A stretch of DNA of 64,000 nt, from contig CALMSO010000092.1 in the NCBI GenBank assembly GCA_937872385.1, positions 1 to 64,000 of the forward strand, written 5' to 3'. The notes below the pieces were generated by a model. That model searched no databases. It worked only from the letters and a program-made list of their open reading frames with translations, and had not been told where the DNA came from. Made by a program: the position numbers and the translations under genes. The DNA comes from an uncultured Saprospiraceae bacterium. GTDB lineage: Bacteria; Bacteroidota; Bacteroidia; Chitinophagales; Saprospiraceae. Of this stretch, positions 16,856 to 26,700 are shown piece by piece; positions within the stretch are counted from its first letter, which is position 1, and each line of letters opens with the position of its first letter.

Positions 16856-16987
16856 ACGCTCGAAAATTGAAAATTTATACCGTTTTTATAGCAACAAGCA
16901 ACGATCCCAGATTGGTAGCAACTATTTTGTAAAATATTGAAAATCAATTTTTTGTAATTGAATAATGCGTTTTATACGTGTACTGCC

Positions 16988-18244
16988 TTAAAAACGGTTT
17001 CGAGAAACAGACACCACTGGGTCGCTTGTTTTTTCAACAACTTTTTCGGCGCCGGGTTCGGTATGCGGCCGTGCGCCCGCCCGCAACACAATTAGCCCCA
17101 GCAAGGAAGCGGCTGCCATCGCGCCGGTCATGGGCAGGGCAGTGTTATTGTGTATTAGACTGACAATCGCCGCCGACAAAGCAGCAATGACAGACTGCAA
17201 AGCACCCATCAAGGCAGAAGCTGCGCCAGCGTTTTTGCTAAAAGGAGCCAGCGCCAGAGCGGTCGTGTTCGGATAAATAAAGCCCAGCATGGCCATGTAC
17301 AGGAAGATCAGGACGACCAGCGCGGGCAGCCCGCCGTAGCCGCTGATGGCGTAGCCCACCAAGAGCAGACCAAACGCGAGTTGTACCAAATTGACAATAC
17401 GTACAATTTGCACCGTAGAGCTTTTGCGTAGCAAGGCGCGGTTCAGTTGGCTCGACATGATCAAACCAAAAGCATTGGCTCCGAAAATCCAGCCGTAGCG
17501 CGCCTCTGGCACAGCATGCAATTCTATAAATACAAACGGCGACCCCGAAATGTAAGCGAACATACCGCCCGAGGCAATGCCGCCTACCAGCATGTAGGTC
17601 AGGAATTGTCGGTTTTGCAAAATGGCGCCATAGCCTTGCAGCACTTGCCGCGGATGCAGGGATACTTCCGGGTCAGGGGCTTTGGTTTCGGGTAGCAGCA
17701 GCCGCATCCCGACCAGCGCTACAAAACTGATGAAAGCCAGCGCCAGAAAAATACTCTGCCAACCAGCGTACGTCACCAAGATGCCACCTATGGTAGGAGC
17801 GATAATCGGAGCTATGCCCATCACCAGCATTAGCAAGGAAAAAATGCGCGCCGTCTCTTCCGGCGGGTACAAATCGCGTACCACCGCCCTTGATACTACC
17901 ATGCCCACGCTACCGCCCAAAGCTTGTAGCAACCGCAAACCAATGAGCGCCTCCACCGACGGTGCCCAGATGCAGGCCACCGAAGCGAGGATATACACCG
18001 CCAAACCTACGTACAATGGTGGCTTGCGCCCAAAACGGTCGGTAATCGGGCCACTGAACAACTGCCCCAGCGACAGCCCTACAAAAAAACTCGCCAACGA
18101 AAGCTGAATGCTCGCAATGGAAGTTTGTAAATCTTTGGCAATAGCCGGAAACCCCGGCAGGTACATATCTATGGAAAATGGCCCGACGGCAGTCAGCACG
18201 CCCAACACCAGGACAATGCGCGTCGTACTCCTCGATTGATTCAT
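16988..18244 (-). CDS. MFS multidrug transporter, Bcr/CflA family
   Basis: A 418-residue 12-span major facilitator. The N-terminal half reads GPFSIDMYLPGFPAIAKDL, characteristic of the Bcr/CflA drug:proton antiporters. Loop 2-3 carries GPITDRFGRKPPLY (motif A), and TM5 has PIIAPTIGGIL (motif C, antiporter). ATG 18244 (MNQSRSTTR) is preferred to an in-frame ATG at 18310. A basic, Ser/Val-rich tail follows the last span. No regulator gene is adjacent. Confidence 0.94.
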   Translation of the reverse strand: MNQSRSTTRIVLVLGVLTAVGPFSIDMYLPGFPAIAKDLQTSIASIQLSLASFFVGLSLGQLFSGPITDRFGRKPPLYVGLAVYILASVACIWAPSVEALIGLRLLQALGGSVGMVVSRAVVRDLYPPEETARIFSLLMLVMGIAPIIAPTIGGILVTYAGWQSIFLALAFISFVALVGMRLLLPETKAPDPEVSLHPRQVLQGYGAILQNRQFLTYMLVGGIASGGMFAYISGSPFVFIELHAVPEARYGWIFGANAFGLIMSSQLNRALLRKSSTVQIVRIVNLVQLAFGLLLVGYAISGYGGLPALVVLIFLYMAMLGFIYPNTTALALAPFSKNAGAASALMGALQSVIAALSAAIVSLIHNNTALPMTGAMAAASLLGLIVLRAGARPHTEPGAEKVVEKTSDPVVSVSRNRF

Positions 18245-18419
18245 GGTAGCAATGGATGATACGATTGTGTAAACAGCATCGGAAGCGGAATAGATGTGCC
18301 CTTGGAACAAAAATATTGTGGCAATGAGTAGTGCATAGAATTTGCGCTTGTTTTGTAATTTTATCCGGGTTTAGAAAAAATAGTTCACCGTTTTGGACAA
18401 GAAAGCACAAGCGATTGTT

Positions 18420-18866
18420 ATGAAAAAAAGCACGCGCCTTATCATCGCCGCCATTATTATAGCAGGCAGTTTTGGCAACTGTCAGGTACCCAAAGACAAA
18501 CAAGCGGCCGACCCAGTGCTGTCAGAAGCCATAAGCTGGGCCGATTCCTCCCGCCGGCTGCTGCAGCGTTTGCAGGTACAATACGAAAACCTACAAGCAG
18601 TGAATGAATTTGAAGCATTGAAATTGCGCAACAACCACGATATGATAGCCGACAACCTTCAATATATAGAAGCTTTTATTGCCTCAGCAGGCAATGACCC
18701 AGAAGAAGCGCAGGCGCAACTGCTTACCCAAACCGAATTTCTCAAGGCGCTGCTGGCGGCCGGAGAAGCTATTCTCAACGAAAACTCCCTGTCGTTTGGT
18801 CAATGGGTTAGCTCGCCCGCCGCTATTGCTGATTCCGTTATGACGCCGGTCAAAAAAGTACAATAA
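18420..18866 (+). CDS. Small lipoprotein-like protein of unknown function
   Basis: A 148-residue protein starting MKKSTRLIIAAIIIAGSFGNC. This is an export signal ending in a Cys that may be lipidated, although Asn at -1 is unusual. The mature part is helical and acidic, with WADSSRRLLQRLQVQYENLQ and a long amphipathic stretch likely to form a coiled coil. It is divergent from the MFS gene and convergent with the PAP2 lipoprotein. The family is not recognised. Confidence 0.72.
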   Translation: MKKSTRLIIAAIIIAGSFGNCQVPKDKQAADPVLSEAISWADSSRRLLQRLQVQYENLQAVNEFEALKLRNNHDMIADNLQYIEAFIASAGNDPEEAQAQLLTQTEFLKALLAAGEAILNENSLSFGQWVSSPAAIADSVMTPVKKVQ

Positions 18867-18938
18867 AACAACAGTGCCCCGCAACCGACGAAACGGCTCA
18901 GGGCGCTGCTGGCGTATTGGTTATTCAGGGGTATTCGC

Positions 18939-20336
18939 TTATCGTTTTTTCCAGGGCAATTGCGTCACGCGTTGCGCGGCCAAGTACCCCATGCGCAGCC
19001 CCTCGTCACAATCCATCCGATAGTGTACACCTAAAGGTAGGCGGCTGTAAGCATTTTCTACGCCGGCTTCTATTGGGTTGTTGAAGCTGCGCGGCATCCC
19101 CAGAAACTCGGTGCGCCTTTCGTGACAACGGTCGGTGAGGGCATGTGTACCAAAAATGTGCGTCAGAATAGCGCCACCTGCACCGCCAAAACCGGAGTGT
19201 CCGGAAGGATAGGCCGGAAATTCGGGTGACATACCAATCACATTGGCAATCGGGTTATTCAAAATGGTTTTCCAGTTGGGGTCTATTACCCGACGGATGT
19301 ATTGCACTGGTCGTTCTACATTGTATAAATACTTGGAATGCCACACGGCAATGCCCACATCGCAGAGAGCCATGCCCATTTTTGCATACAACTCTACCGC
19401 TTGCTCTAACGAAACCTTTTCTTCAGCTACCATCTGATTGGCTAAGGCAACCAAACGCCCGGCCGGCTCAAAAGTCAGTTCGAAAATATCGTCGCTCCAG
19501 AACTCCGCAATCCAGCGGTCTTCCTCCGTGGCATTGTCCACCCAGAGTTTTACTTCTTTTGCTTGGTTATAAAACTGCGAATAGGGGTCTTCGCTCCAAG
19601 GCAACGGCGGGCGAGCTATTTTGTCCTCCTCGCGCAGCGCAAAGGGACGCACCTGCCCCCAGTACGGAAATAGTGCCCTCGTATAATCCGGATAAGTCGG
19701 CTGCCAGAGTTGCTCGCCATTGGGCCCTTCCGCCGGCGGAGTGTAGCTGGTCGGCCGTGGCCGCCGAAAAGCTTCGTGTCCTTCGGTATCGGTTTCGCTC
19801 CAGCGGGCTACTGCTTGTGCCACTGCTTTGCCATATATAATGGAGCGACTGAGCACTTCGAGGGGTGCCTTGCCGGTAAATTCGCTTTGCAACCTGTTTT
19901 CCAGCGCATTAATCTGAGTGATAAAACGTTGATCTACATGCGGATAGAAATATCGGAACATTTCGCCGTAGGCCGCATTCACCGCCGCAGGCCAGTGGTA
20001 TTCTTTACCTGCGTCCACATCGGGCAAGGACAAACCGGGAAAACTCGACTCCATAGAATTGAATTTCGGCATTCCGTTTACCGCTGCTTCGTAAGCTGCC
20101 AAACCCGTGTAAGCCAACATTCGTGCGGCTGCCGGCGGCCGATACCCCGGCGAATAGCGGTCAATTTCTAGAAACAGGACATTCCACTCGTACGGTACTT
20201 TGGCATCGTACGACGCAGCTAAAGAAGCAGAATCGTCAATGTCAATTTCTGGGTCGTTTTTACAACCCGCTACAAAAATGGCTAAGGCCACTGTAAGTGC
20301 CCAAAATAGGCGATTCGTGTTGGAATTGGTTTTCAT
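18939..20336 (-). CDS. Vanadium-dependent haloperoxidase / PAP2-superfamily lipoprotein
   Basis: A 465-residue protein with a lipoprotein signal ending FVAGC. The C-terminal acid-phosphatase/haloperoxidase core carries the three anion-site motifs: KYLYNVERP, PSGHSGFGGAGG and SRLPLGVHYRMDCDEG. These residues bind vanadate or phosphate, with His in both GHS and GVH. The long N-terminal helical part and overall size match bacterial vanadium haloperoxidase-like lipoproteins rather than small membrane PAP2 lipid phosphatases. Whether it oxidises halides or removes phosphate is not decidable from sequence. Confidence 0.9.
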   Translation of the reverse strand: MKTNSNTNRLFWALTVALAIFVAGCKNDPEIDIDDSASLAASYDAKVPYEWNVLFLEIDRYSPGYRPPAAARMLAYTGLAAYEAAVNGMPKFNSMESSFPGLSLPDVDAGKEYHWPAAVNAAYGEMFRYFYPHVDQRFITQINALENRLQSEFTGKAPLEVLSRSIIYGKAVAQAVARWSETDTEGHEAFRRPRPTSYTPPAEGPNGEQLWQPTYPDYTRALFPYWGQVRPFALREEDKIARPPLPWSEDPYSQFYNQAKEVKLWVDNATEEDRWIAEFWSDDIFELTFEPAGRLVALANQMVAEEKVSLEQAVELYAKMGMALCDVGIAVWHSKYLYNVERPVQYIRRVIDPNWKTILNNPIANVIGMSPEFPAYPSGHSGFGGAGGAILTHIFGTHALTDRCHERRTEFLGMPRSFNNPIEAGVENAYSRLPLGVHYRMDCDEGLRMGYLAAQRVTQLPWKKR

Positions 20337-20750
20337 TGCTAATGGTTTTTATAAATGATGAAAGAATCAACAGGGATTATAAACGACAGTGTTTTGAAAA
20401 AAAATAACCTGTTTTCAATTGATAGACAGGTGTATATGCTTTAAATTTTTTTACAAAAAACACTAAACGATACCTATGAAACAGATGGTAGGCTTCGATA
20501 TAGCGCGCATACGGCACCATACGAATGCAACGATCCGTATCAGTTGAGTCCAAATTTTGAATAGAAATGGTAATAGCAGATAGGAAACTTCGGGGGAAGT
20601 AGTTTCAGTCCTCTCAGATTTAGCTCTTGATTATCAGCTACTTGTAATAGAATAAGTAGCCGACGCGACTTTTGTAAAGCAAAAATAGCGCAGCGGAAGC
20701 AGATGTCCAAGCCTTTTGGCGAAAAAATCGCTAAATTTAATTTGCAAAGG
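20337..20750. other. Intergenic stretch without recognised gene
   Basis: About 410 bp between two minus-strand genes. It is A/T-rich near 20390-20470. I see no tRNA fold, no promoter box close to the PAP2 gene and no convincing coding frame; a 79-codon frame at 20540-20779 runs into obg and has no membrane or domain character. Confidence 0.5.
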
Positions 20751-21764
20751 TTATGGCATATCCGACGGCGTTGCTGCATTGATGGTGCGCCAGAGGAGGT
20801 CGCGCAGCTCGTCCAGCCCCTGCTGTGCTACCGCGGAGATGAAAATGTAAGGCACATCGGGGGGGAGTTCGGCTTTCAGGAGCTCCTTGAGTTCGGCGTC
20901 AATGAGGTCACTTTTGGTGATGGCCAGCACGCGCGGCTTGTCGAGGAGTTCGGGGTTGTACAGCTCTAATTCACGCAGTAGTACATCATATTCTTTTTTG
21001 ATGCTATCGGCATCGCAAGGAATCATAAACAACAGGGTGGCGTTGCGCTCGATGTGCCGTAGGAAGCGGTGGCCAAGGCCCTTGCCGAGGTGTGCATTTT
21101 CGATGATGCCGGGAATATCGGCAATCATAAACGAGCGCCCGTCGCGGTACTGCACAATGCCGAGGTTGGGTACGATAGTGGTGAAAGGGTAGGGGGCGAT
21201 TTCTGGTTTGGCAGCAGTAAGCACCGAGAGCAGTGTGGACTTGCCCGCGTTAGGAAAGCCAACTAAACCGACGTCAGCGAGGACTTTCAATTCTAAGATT
21301 TTCCATTCTTCGCGGCCGGGTTCGCCGGGCTGGGCGTAGCGAGGAGTTTGATTAGTAGGCGATTTGAAATGGCTGTTGCCGAGGCCGCCACGTCCGCCGT
21401 ACAGCAGCACCTGCTCCTCGCCATCGGCGGTGATTTCGAAGAGAAATTCGCTGGTTTCCGCGTCTTTGGCCACCGTACCGAGAGGTACTTCGAGTATAAT
21501 ATCCTCGCCATCCGCGCCGAACTTGTTGCCACTACTGCCGTGCCCGCCGCTGCCAGCAATAACGTGCTTGCGATATTTGAGCGGGAGTAATGTCCATAAA
21601 TTGCGATTGCCGCGTACAATGATGTGCCCACCGCGGCCACCGTCGCCGCCATCGGGGCCACCTTTGATGGTGCGTTTGTCGCGGTGAAAGTGCATTGATC
21701 CGGCGCCTCCTGCGCCCGATCGGCAACATATTTTTACGTAATCTACAAAATTTTGCTCTGCCAT
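20751..21764 (-). CDS. obg: GTPase Obg/CgtA
   Basis: A 337-residue ribosome-assembly and stress-linked GTPase. The N-terminal Obg fold is Gly-rich (GPDGGDGGRGG, GSGGHGSSG, GGRGGLGNSHF) and fills residues 1 to about 158. The G domain has GFPNAGKST (G1), the switch-I region YPFTTIVPNLG, DIPGIIE (G3), TKSD (G4) and ISAVAQQG (G5). The short form lacking an OCT domain is usual in this phylum. It lies downstream of adk but is separated from it by a terminator-like hairpin. Confidence 0.98.
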   Translation of the reverse strand: MAEQNFVDYVKICCRSGAGGAGSMHFHRDKRTIKGGPDGGDGGRGGHIIVRGNRNLWTLLPLKYRKHVIAGSGGHGSSGNKFGADGEDIILEVPLGTVAKDAETSEFLFEITADGEEQVLLYGGRGGLGNSHFKSPTNQTPRYAQPGEPGREEWKILELKVLADVGLVGFPNAGKSTLLSVLTAAKPEIAPYPFTTIVPNLGIVQYRDGRSFMIADIPGIIENAHLGKGLGHRFLRHIERNATLLFMIPCDADSIKKEYDVLLRELELYNPELLDKPRVLAITKSDLIDAELKELLKAELPPDVPYIFISAVAQQGLDELRDLLWRTINAATPSDMP

Positions 21765-21796
21765 CGGCTGCTGCTAAATGTTTCAATAATCAATGC

Positions 21797-21834
21797 AAAA
21801 CAAAAGTCATTGCATTCAGAAAACGCAATGACTT
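21797..21834 (-). terminator. Intrinsic terminator after adk
   Basis: A perfect 10-bp inverted repeat, AAGTCATTGC (21804-21813) with GCAATGACTT (21825-21834). On the minus strand the stem is followed by TTTTGTTTTG. It lies just downstream of adk and before obg. Confidence 0.75.
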
Positions 21835-21858
21835 CCGGTTTGGTTCCTTCGGCAAGGT

Positions 21859-22431
21859 TCAGTGCGCGTCTATGGTTGCACAGAGGCGCTGGAAAATATC
21901 GTCAATACTGCCGATACCATCTATTTTTACCGATTTATGCTGCTCGGCGTAGTAGTTGAAAACCGGCGAGGTTTCGTTTTTATAAACGTCAATGCGATTG
22001 CGAATAATGCCTTCGTCTAAGTCGTCGGTACGGCCCGAGGTTTTGCCGCGATTGAGAATGCGCGCTACGATTTCATCATCCGAAACATCCAGCATGATTA
22101 GTTTGGATACCGCTGTGCCTTTTTCGGATAGAAAAACATCGAGCGCTTCCGACTGGGCAATATTGCGCGGGAAGCCATCAAAAATGTAGCCGCGTGCTTC
22201 TGGGGTGGCATTCACTTTATTGCGCAGCATACCGATGGTCACCTCATCGGGCACAAGTTCGCCTTTAGCAATATAATTTTTGGCTTGTTGCCCTAAGGGC
22301 GTATCATTACTCATTTCATAGCGAAACAAGTCGCCGGTAGAGATATGCACCAATTCATATTTGGCAACGAGCTTGGCGGCCTGTGTGCCTTTGCCCGAAC
22401 CCGGCGGGCCAAAAAGTATCAAGTTAATCAT
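21859..22431 (-). CDS. adk: Adenylate kinase
   Basis: A 190-residue enzyme that equilibrates ATP + AMP with 2 ADP. The P-loop is GPPGSGKGTQ at the N-terminus. The AMP-binding segment is STGDLFRYEM, followed by the signature FDGFPRNIAQ. The lid is the short form (NRGKTSGRTDD) without zinc cysteines, which explains the length below 215. Transcribed before obg, with a hairpin between them. Confidence 0.97.
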   Translation of the reverse strand: MINLILFGPPGSGKGTQAAKLVAKYELVHISTGDLFRYEMSNDTPLGQQAKNYIAKGELVPDEVTIGMLRNKVNATPEARGYIFDGFPRNIAQSEALDVFLSEKGTAVSKLIMLDVSDDEIVARILNRGKTSGRTDDLDEGIIRNRIDVYKNETSPVFNYYAEQHKSVKIDGIGSIDDIFQRLCATIDAH

Positions 22432-22563
22432 TCCTGCGTTAAGTAGTTTTAGTACGATAAATAACTGTGAGCTGCGGCGAAAATACGAATTTATCGTGTA
22501 AAAAACACACGAACACGAGCGTGACGGATATATCTTTTGCCTAAACCCAATGCCGCTGGCACT

Positions 22564-23220
22564 TTAGATGCGAATGGATTTGGCTAAGAGCCCCAGGTCC
22601 AGTTCTAAGGCTTGCAATTGCCGAATTTGTGTGGCAAAAAGTTCGAGCTGCTGCCGGGCGTAGGTATCCGAAAATCGGTGTAGTACATCTTTGGCCGCGT
22701 ACATCTTGGGGCGCCAATAGTTGGATTTCATCAAATCATCCACTACTACGCCGCGCGAAGTGCTGTGAATGATGAACAATCCTTCGGCATCGTTGGCGAC
22801 TACCATCGCTACGTGCGAGATACGACTTTTGCTGCTGCGCCGAAAAAAAATCAAATCACCGGGTTTTACGGCCTTGAGGTCCACTTTTCGGCCATCCCCA
22901 AACTGCGTGCGCGAGCAAGGCGAAACTGGCACATCAAAATGCTTCATCACAAAATGCGTGAGACCTGAGCAGTCAAAACCCGTTTCGGGGGCCCGCCCGC
23001 CATATTTATAATGAATACCCAGAAAATTTTTGGCATATTGTACCATATCGGCGCGAATATCCGGCTTGAACCAAGTGATGGATAAGGCGGCAGAGTCCAT
23101 GCGCATCAGCGTGGAATCGTTCGGGGGAAAGGGGGGATCGCTCTTGGCGAAAATAGACCAGGCAAAGCCGGTGCAAAAAAATAAAACGAGCAAGCGCCTA
23201 CAGCTACTGTCCGTTGACAT
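22564..23220 (-). CDS. Secreted NlpC/P60 (C40) peptidoglycan peptidase
   Basis: A 218-residue cell-wall hydrolase with an N-terminal export signal (LLVLFFCTGFAWSIFAK). The NlpC/P60 domain begins near residue 58 and has YGG, the nucleophile in FDCSGL (Cys84), then SHVAMV (His136) and IHSTS (His152) as the other catalytic residues. Such enzymes cleave the D-Glu-diaminopimelate bond in stem peptides. The C-terminal 40 residues form a predicted helix pair. No operon partner. Confidence 0.92.
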   Translation of the reverse strand: MSTDSSCRRLLVLFFCTGFAWSIFAKSDPPFPPNDSTLMRMDSAALSITWFKPDIRADMVQYAKNFLGIHYKYGGRAPETGFDCSGLTHFVMKHFDVPVSPCSRTQFGDGRKVDLKAVKPGDLIFFRRSSKSRISHVAMVVANDAEGLFIIHSTSRGVVVDDLMKSNYWRPKMYAAKDVLHRFSDTYARQQLELFATQIRQLQALELDLGLLAKSIRI

Positions 23221-23709
23221 AAACGTTGTGGTTTGTTAAAAGAATCCGGCGGTATTATTATTATTTTAAGCCGGTGGGTTTCTGTTTTGTTAATATGTTA
23301 CATGGGCTTGCAAGTGCAAGATAGGTATTCTGTTGCAAAAATCGGTTCTTTCTTTAGCAATTTTTTTCCACATTAGGTTTTAAATATTTGATTTTCAGTA
23401 TTTTAAATTATTTTAGAAAACAAACTAACCCCTCGAAAAAAAGCATACCCAAACTATCTGACGGCGCTTTTAGCACTAAAAGAATAGAGCGTTTTCGTAT
23501 AATGTGGTAGGAAGTGGTATATTTGGTGCTGTTCTTTGGTCGGTGCAGGCTATTTTTTACTTGATGTAAGTAAATAAAAACGTTAATGTGCTGATTTTAA
23601 GCAGATGTGCGGCATTACCTCGACTAATATTTTGGCAAAATGATTCGGCTTAAGAGCCTCATTATCAATAATTTAATTCATAAAAAGCAGTAGACATCCT
23701 AAGCGTTTC
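23221..23709. other. Intergenic stretch, A/T-rich, no gene seen
   Basis: About 490 bp between divergent genes. It holds long A/T runs and a weak CCGGC/GCCGG pair at about 23249-23275. No coding frame, RNA fold or repeat with another place in the window was found. The helicase promoter box follows at 23710. Confidence 0.5.
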
Positions 23710-23717
23710 TACTTTTG
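23710..23717 (+). promoter_or_regulatory. -7 promoter box of the SF1 helicase gene
   Basis: TACTTTTG matches TAnnTTTG. It lies 32 nt before ATG 23750, which gives a predicted leader of about 29 nt. No -33 TTG at standard spacing. Confidence 0.45.
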
Positions 23718-23749
23718 GATGACATACCCAACGACAATTGATTATAACA

Positions 23750-26700
23750 ATGTTCGGTTATTTTATGATGGAGCAGGATAATTCATTACACACAGAGCGC
23801 GAAATGTATCGGAATGTATGGGCTACCTCGGCTGATTGCATAGATATATTGGTGCTCGACCCGCGTGGAGTTGCTTTCGCCTACGACTGGCTGGGGCAGC
23901 TTTTTCGGCAGGAGCAATTGCAAATGCAAGCCCAACCCGACTACCCCGTATCGGAAAAAGTACAACATTTTTACTTCGCTTCGCGCAATCACCAACGCCT
24001 CAAGGGAGCGCCCAATCTGGCTTTTGGCTATCCAATATTGTACTGGCAGCAGCAGGGCGAAACCATCGCCGCGCCTTTATTTATCTGGCAATTAGAGCTG
24101 GCCTTAGCCCCCGATTCTATCAGTCAATGGGTCTTTACGCACGCCAAAGACGAGCAAGTACAGTATAACTATGCGCTGGCAGAAATGCTCCGACTCAATG
24201 AAGGCGAAGCCGCCGCCGACCGGATGCGCGAGGCCGTACGCGACAATAAAATCACCCCCGACGAATTGGTAAGTTGCTGCCAAGACATCGCCGAGCTGTT
24301 GCAAGTGGCCAATGGTAGCGAAACCCTTGCCATCATGCCAGCGCCCGATGCTGCCTACCTCGAAACGATGGGCACCCACGGACTGATCCACTGGTCGGGA
24401 GTGGTGGGGCTGTTTCCGCAGCAATTGCCAGCCCCAGCCGTCGAAACCGATGTATTTAGCACTGCCGAAGCACCACATACTGGGCATCCTTTTGGGCTGT
24501 TGCCGCTCGACCCCCACCAAGCCAGCGCCTTGCAGCTTGTTTTTCAGCAGCAAACCACCATTATAGAAGGTGCAGCGGGCACCGGCAAAACGCACCTGCT
24601 TACGCATCTGATTACCAATGCACTTTCCAACGGGCAGCGCTGTTTGGTAGTAGCTGAAAACCTCGGCCCCCTGCGCCAGATACAACAACGCCTCGCTAAT
24701 CTGGGGCTTTCGCAATACACTTTTCTGTTGCAAAACGGTCTGACCGACAAACCAGTGCTGCTGGATTTGCTCCGCGCCATCGCCAATGCCGACCTGCCGC
24801 CGCCAGCCTTCGAGGAAAACGAGTTTCGGGCAGTGCTCGATAAAAGTACCCGCCTCAAAAACAAGCTCGCTGCGCATTATGAAGCTGTGCGCCACCCAGT
24901 GTTTGGCCCTTACAATTGGACACAAACCGTAGGGCATTTTCTGCGGAGCAACCGGGCCGAGGGCAAGGAAATGCTCACTACTCAGTTGCATCCAACGGAT
25001 TTCAACTTTACCTACGAGGAGTTTTTGCGTTTGCAAGACAATATCCGCGCTTCTTTTCCGCTTTACGCGAAAATCAATACGCTGCGGCACCCATTGAGCA
25101 ATTTGCACCCGACGATTTTTACCCGCAGGGGCAAAGCCGAAGGGCTGGACTTTATCCATGAGCAATTGGACGCTTTTTTGCTCAAAGCCAGCAGCTTGCA
25201 GCATCTTTATATTACAAAAATCAATCAGTACACCGATCTGCTGAGCGAATATTACGAAGGGCACTACGGCGAGTTGTCCACGCGCTTGGTGCGGCTGCGC
25301 GAGCAAATAGCGGATTACTCCAGCCGTTACGGTGCCGATTTCGACCAGGCGGGCGCGGGCGCGCTCAAGTTGCGAGGAGTTTTTTCTGGCAAGGTAAAAC
25401 AAGTGTTGGACGCCAGAGACACCGTCGCTAAAGCTTATCAAGAATTGGAACAAACCTTTGCGCGCAATCGCTACTTCGACTTTCAGTTTTCGTCCACTGG
25501 CGAAGGTTCCAACATTCAAAAAGTAATCGAAAACCTCGATCGGTTTGGGCAGGCACTCCGGCAGTGGCGCGAAAGCCTCAGCGGGCAGGTGCAGGAGGAA
25601 GTGGCGCGGCTCAGCGCTAACAATCTGAACGAAGCGCTTCAGTTTGGCGAAGATATTACCGAACTGGAATATACGCTCGACTTGCTGATTGCCGAACTCA
25701 ACGAAGTGCAACTCTACGAGCAGCCATTTGAAAACAAAATGCTGACCATACCGCGCCGCCGCAAATACCTCGAAGAAATCATTGAGCAATTGGAAACTAC
25801 GCGTCTCTACTTGCGCGATTATGATGATTTTTACGATTGGCAGCACAATTGGCTGTCTTTACCCGACAACGCCATGCGCGTCATTAGGGCTTTGGTAAAA
25901 GTGAAACCCAACGACTGGATTGCGGCTTTTGCCAGTTGGTATTTGAATAATTGCCTGACCACCGCCAGCGAGGAAACCCTTCCTACCGACGACGAAGCCG
26001 TCACGGATTATGTGCGCATTCACAATCAATTGAAAGACCTGCTGCCTGCACAGATTCATCATCGGCGCCGCGCTTTACGCGAAGAGGCACTCCAGGCACT
26101 GCGCCGCCGCAATCGGGACGCTTTTAACCTGCTTTTTGGTAAAAAAACGCCGGAGGAAATACGTGAGCGCCCCTTATCAGAATTGCTTGCCAAAGGTATG
26201 GATGCCACTACGGCGGTGTTTCCGGTGCTATTGGCCACGGCGCATACGGTGACAAATAACCTGACAGACCTGGCGGAGCACTTTGACTATGTCTTGTTCG
26301 ACGAAGCGCAATACTTGCCCGTACGCGACGCGATGGCTATCTGGCAAGTCGGCAAGAAAGCAATAATCGCGGGGGATTGTAGCCAACTGCCCACCCACGA
26401 CGAATCGGTGCTGCTGGGCAAGGCCAAAGCTGCCGAATTGCCCACCTGGAAACTGCAAAGTTGCCACCGCTGGAATCCTGGCAACCTCCTGCAATTGCTC
26501 AATGGTAAGCAAATGGACGAAGCCGCTATCGGACAGTTTACGGTGCGGTTTGAACAATTAGACGGACGTTACAGCGAAGCCGCGGGCACCAATGACGAGG
26601 AGGCACAGCGCATTATTCATTTACTTAATGATATAAAACCTACCGACAAACGCACTTTCCCAACCGTTGGGATTGCTTGTTTTACAATAGCACAACGCGA

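Noticed and set aside
20395..20750. tRNA or other known RNA gene in gaps
   Set aside because: I looked in the larger gaps for cloverleaf arms and CCA ends and found none.
20540..20779. 79-codon minus-strand frame upstream of the PAP2 gene
   Set aside because: Runs into obg, has many rare codons and no recognisable feature.
24104..25846. 580-codon frame antisense to the helicase gene
   Set aside because: The helicase frame has clear motifs; the antisense frame has none and is explained by codon bias.
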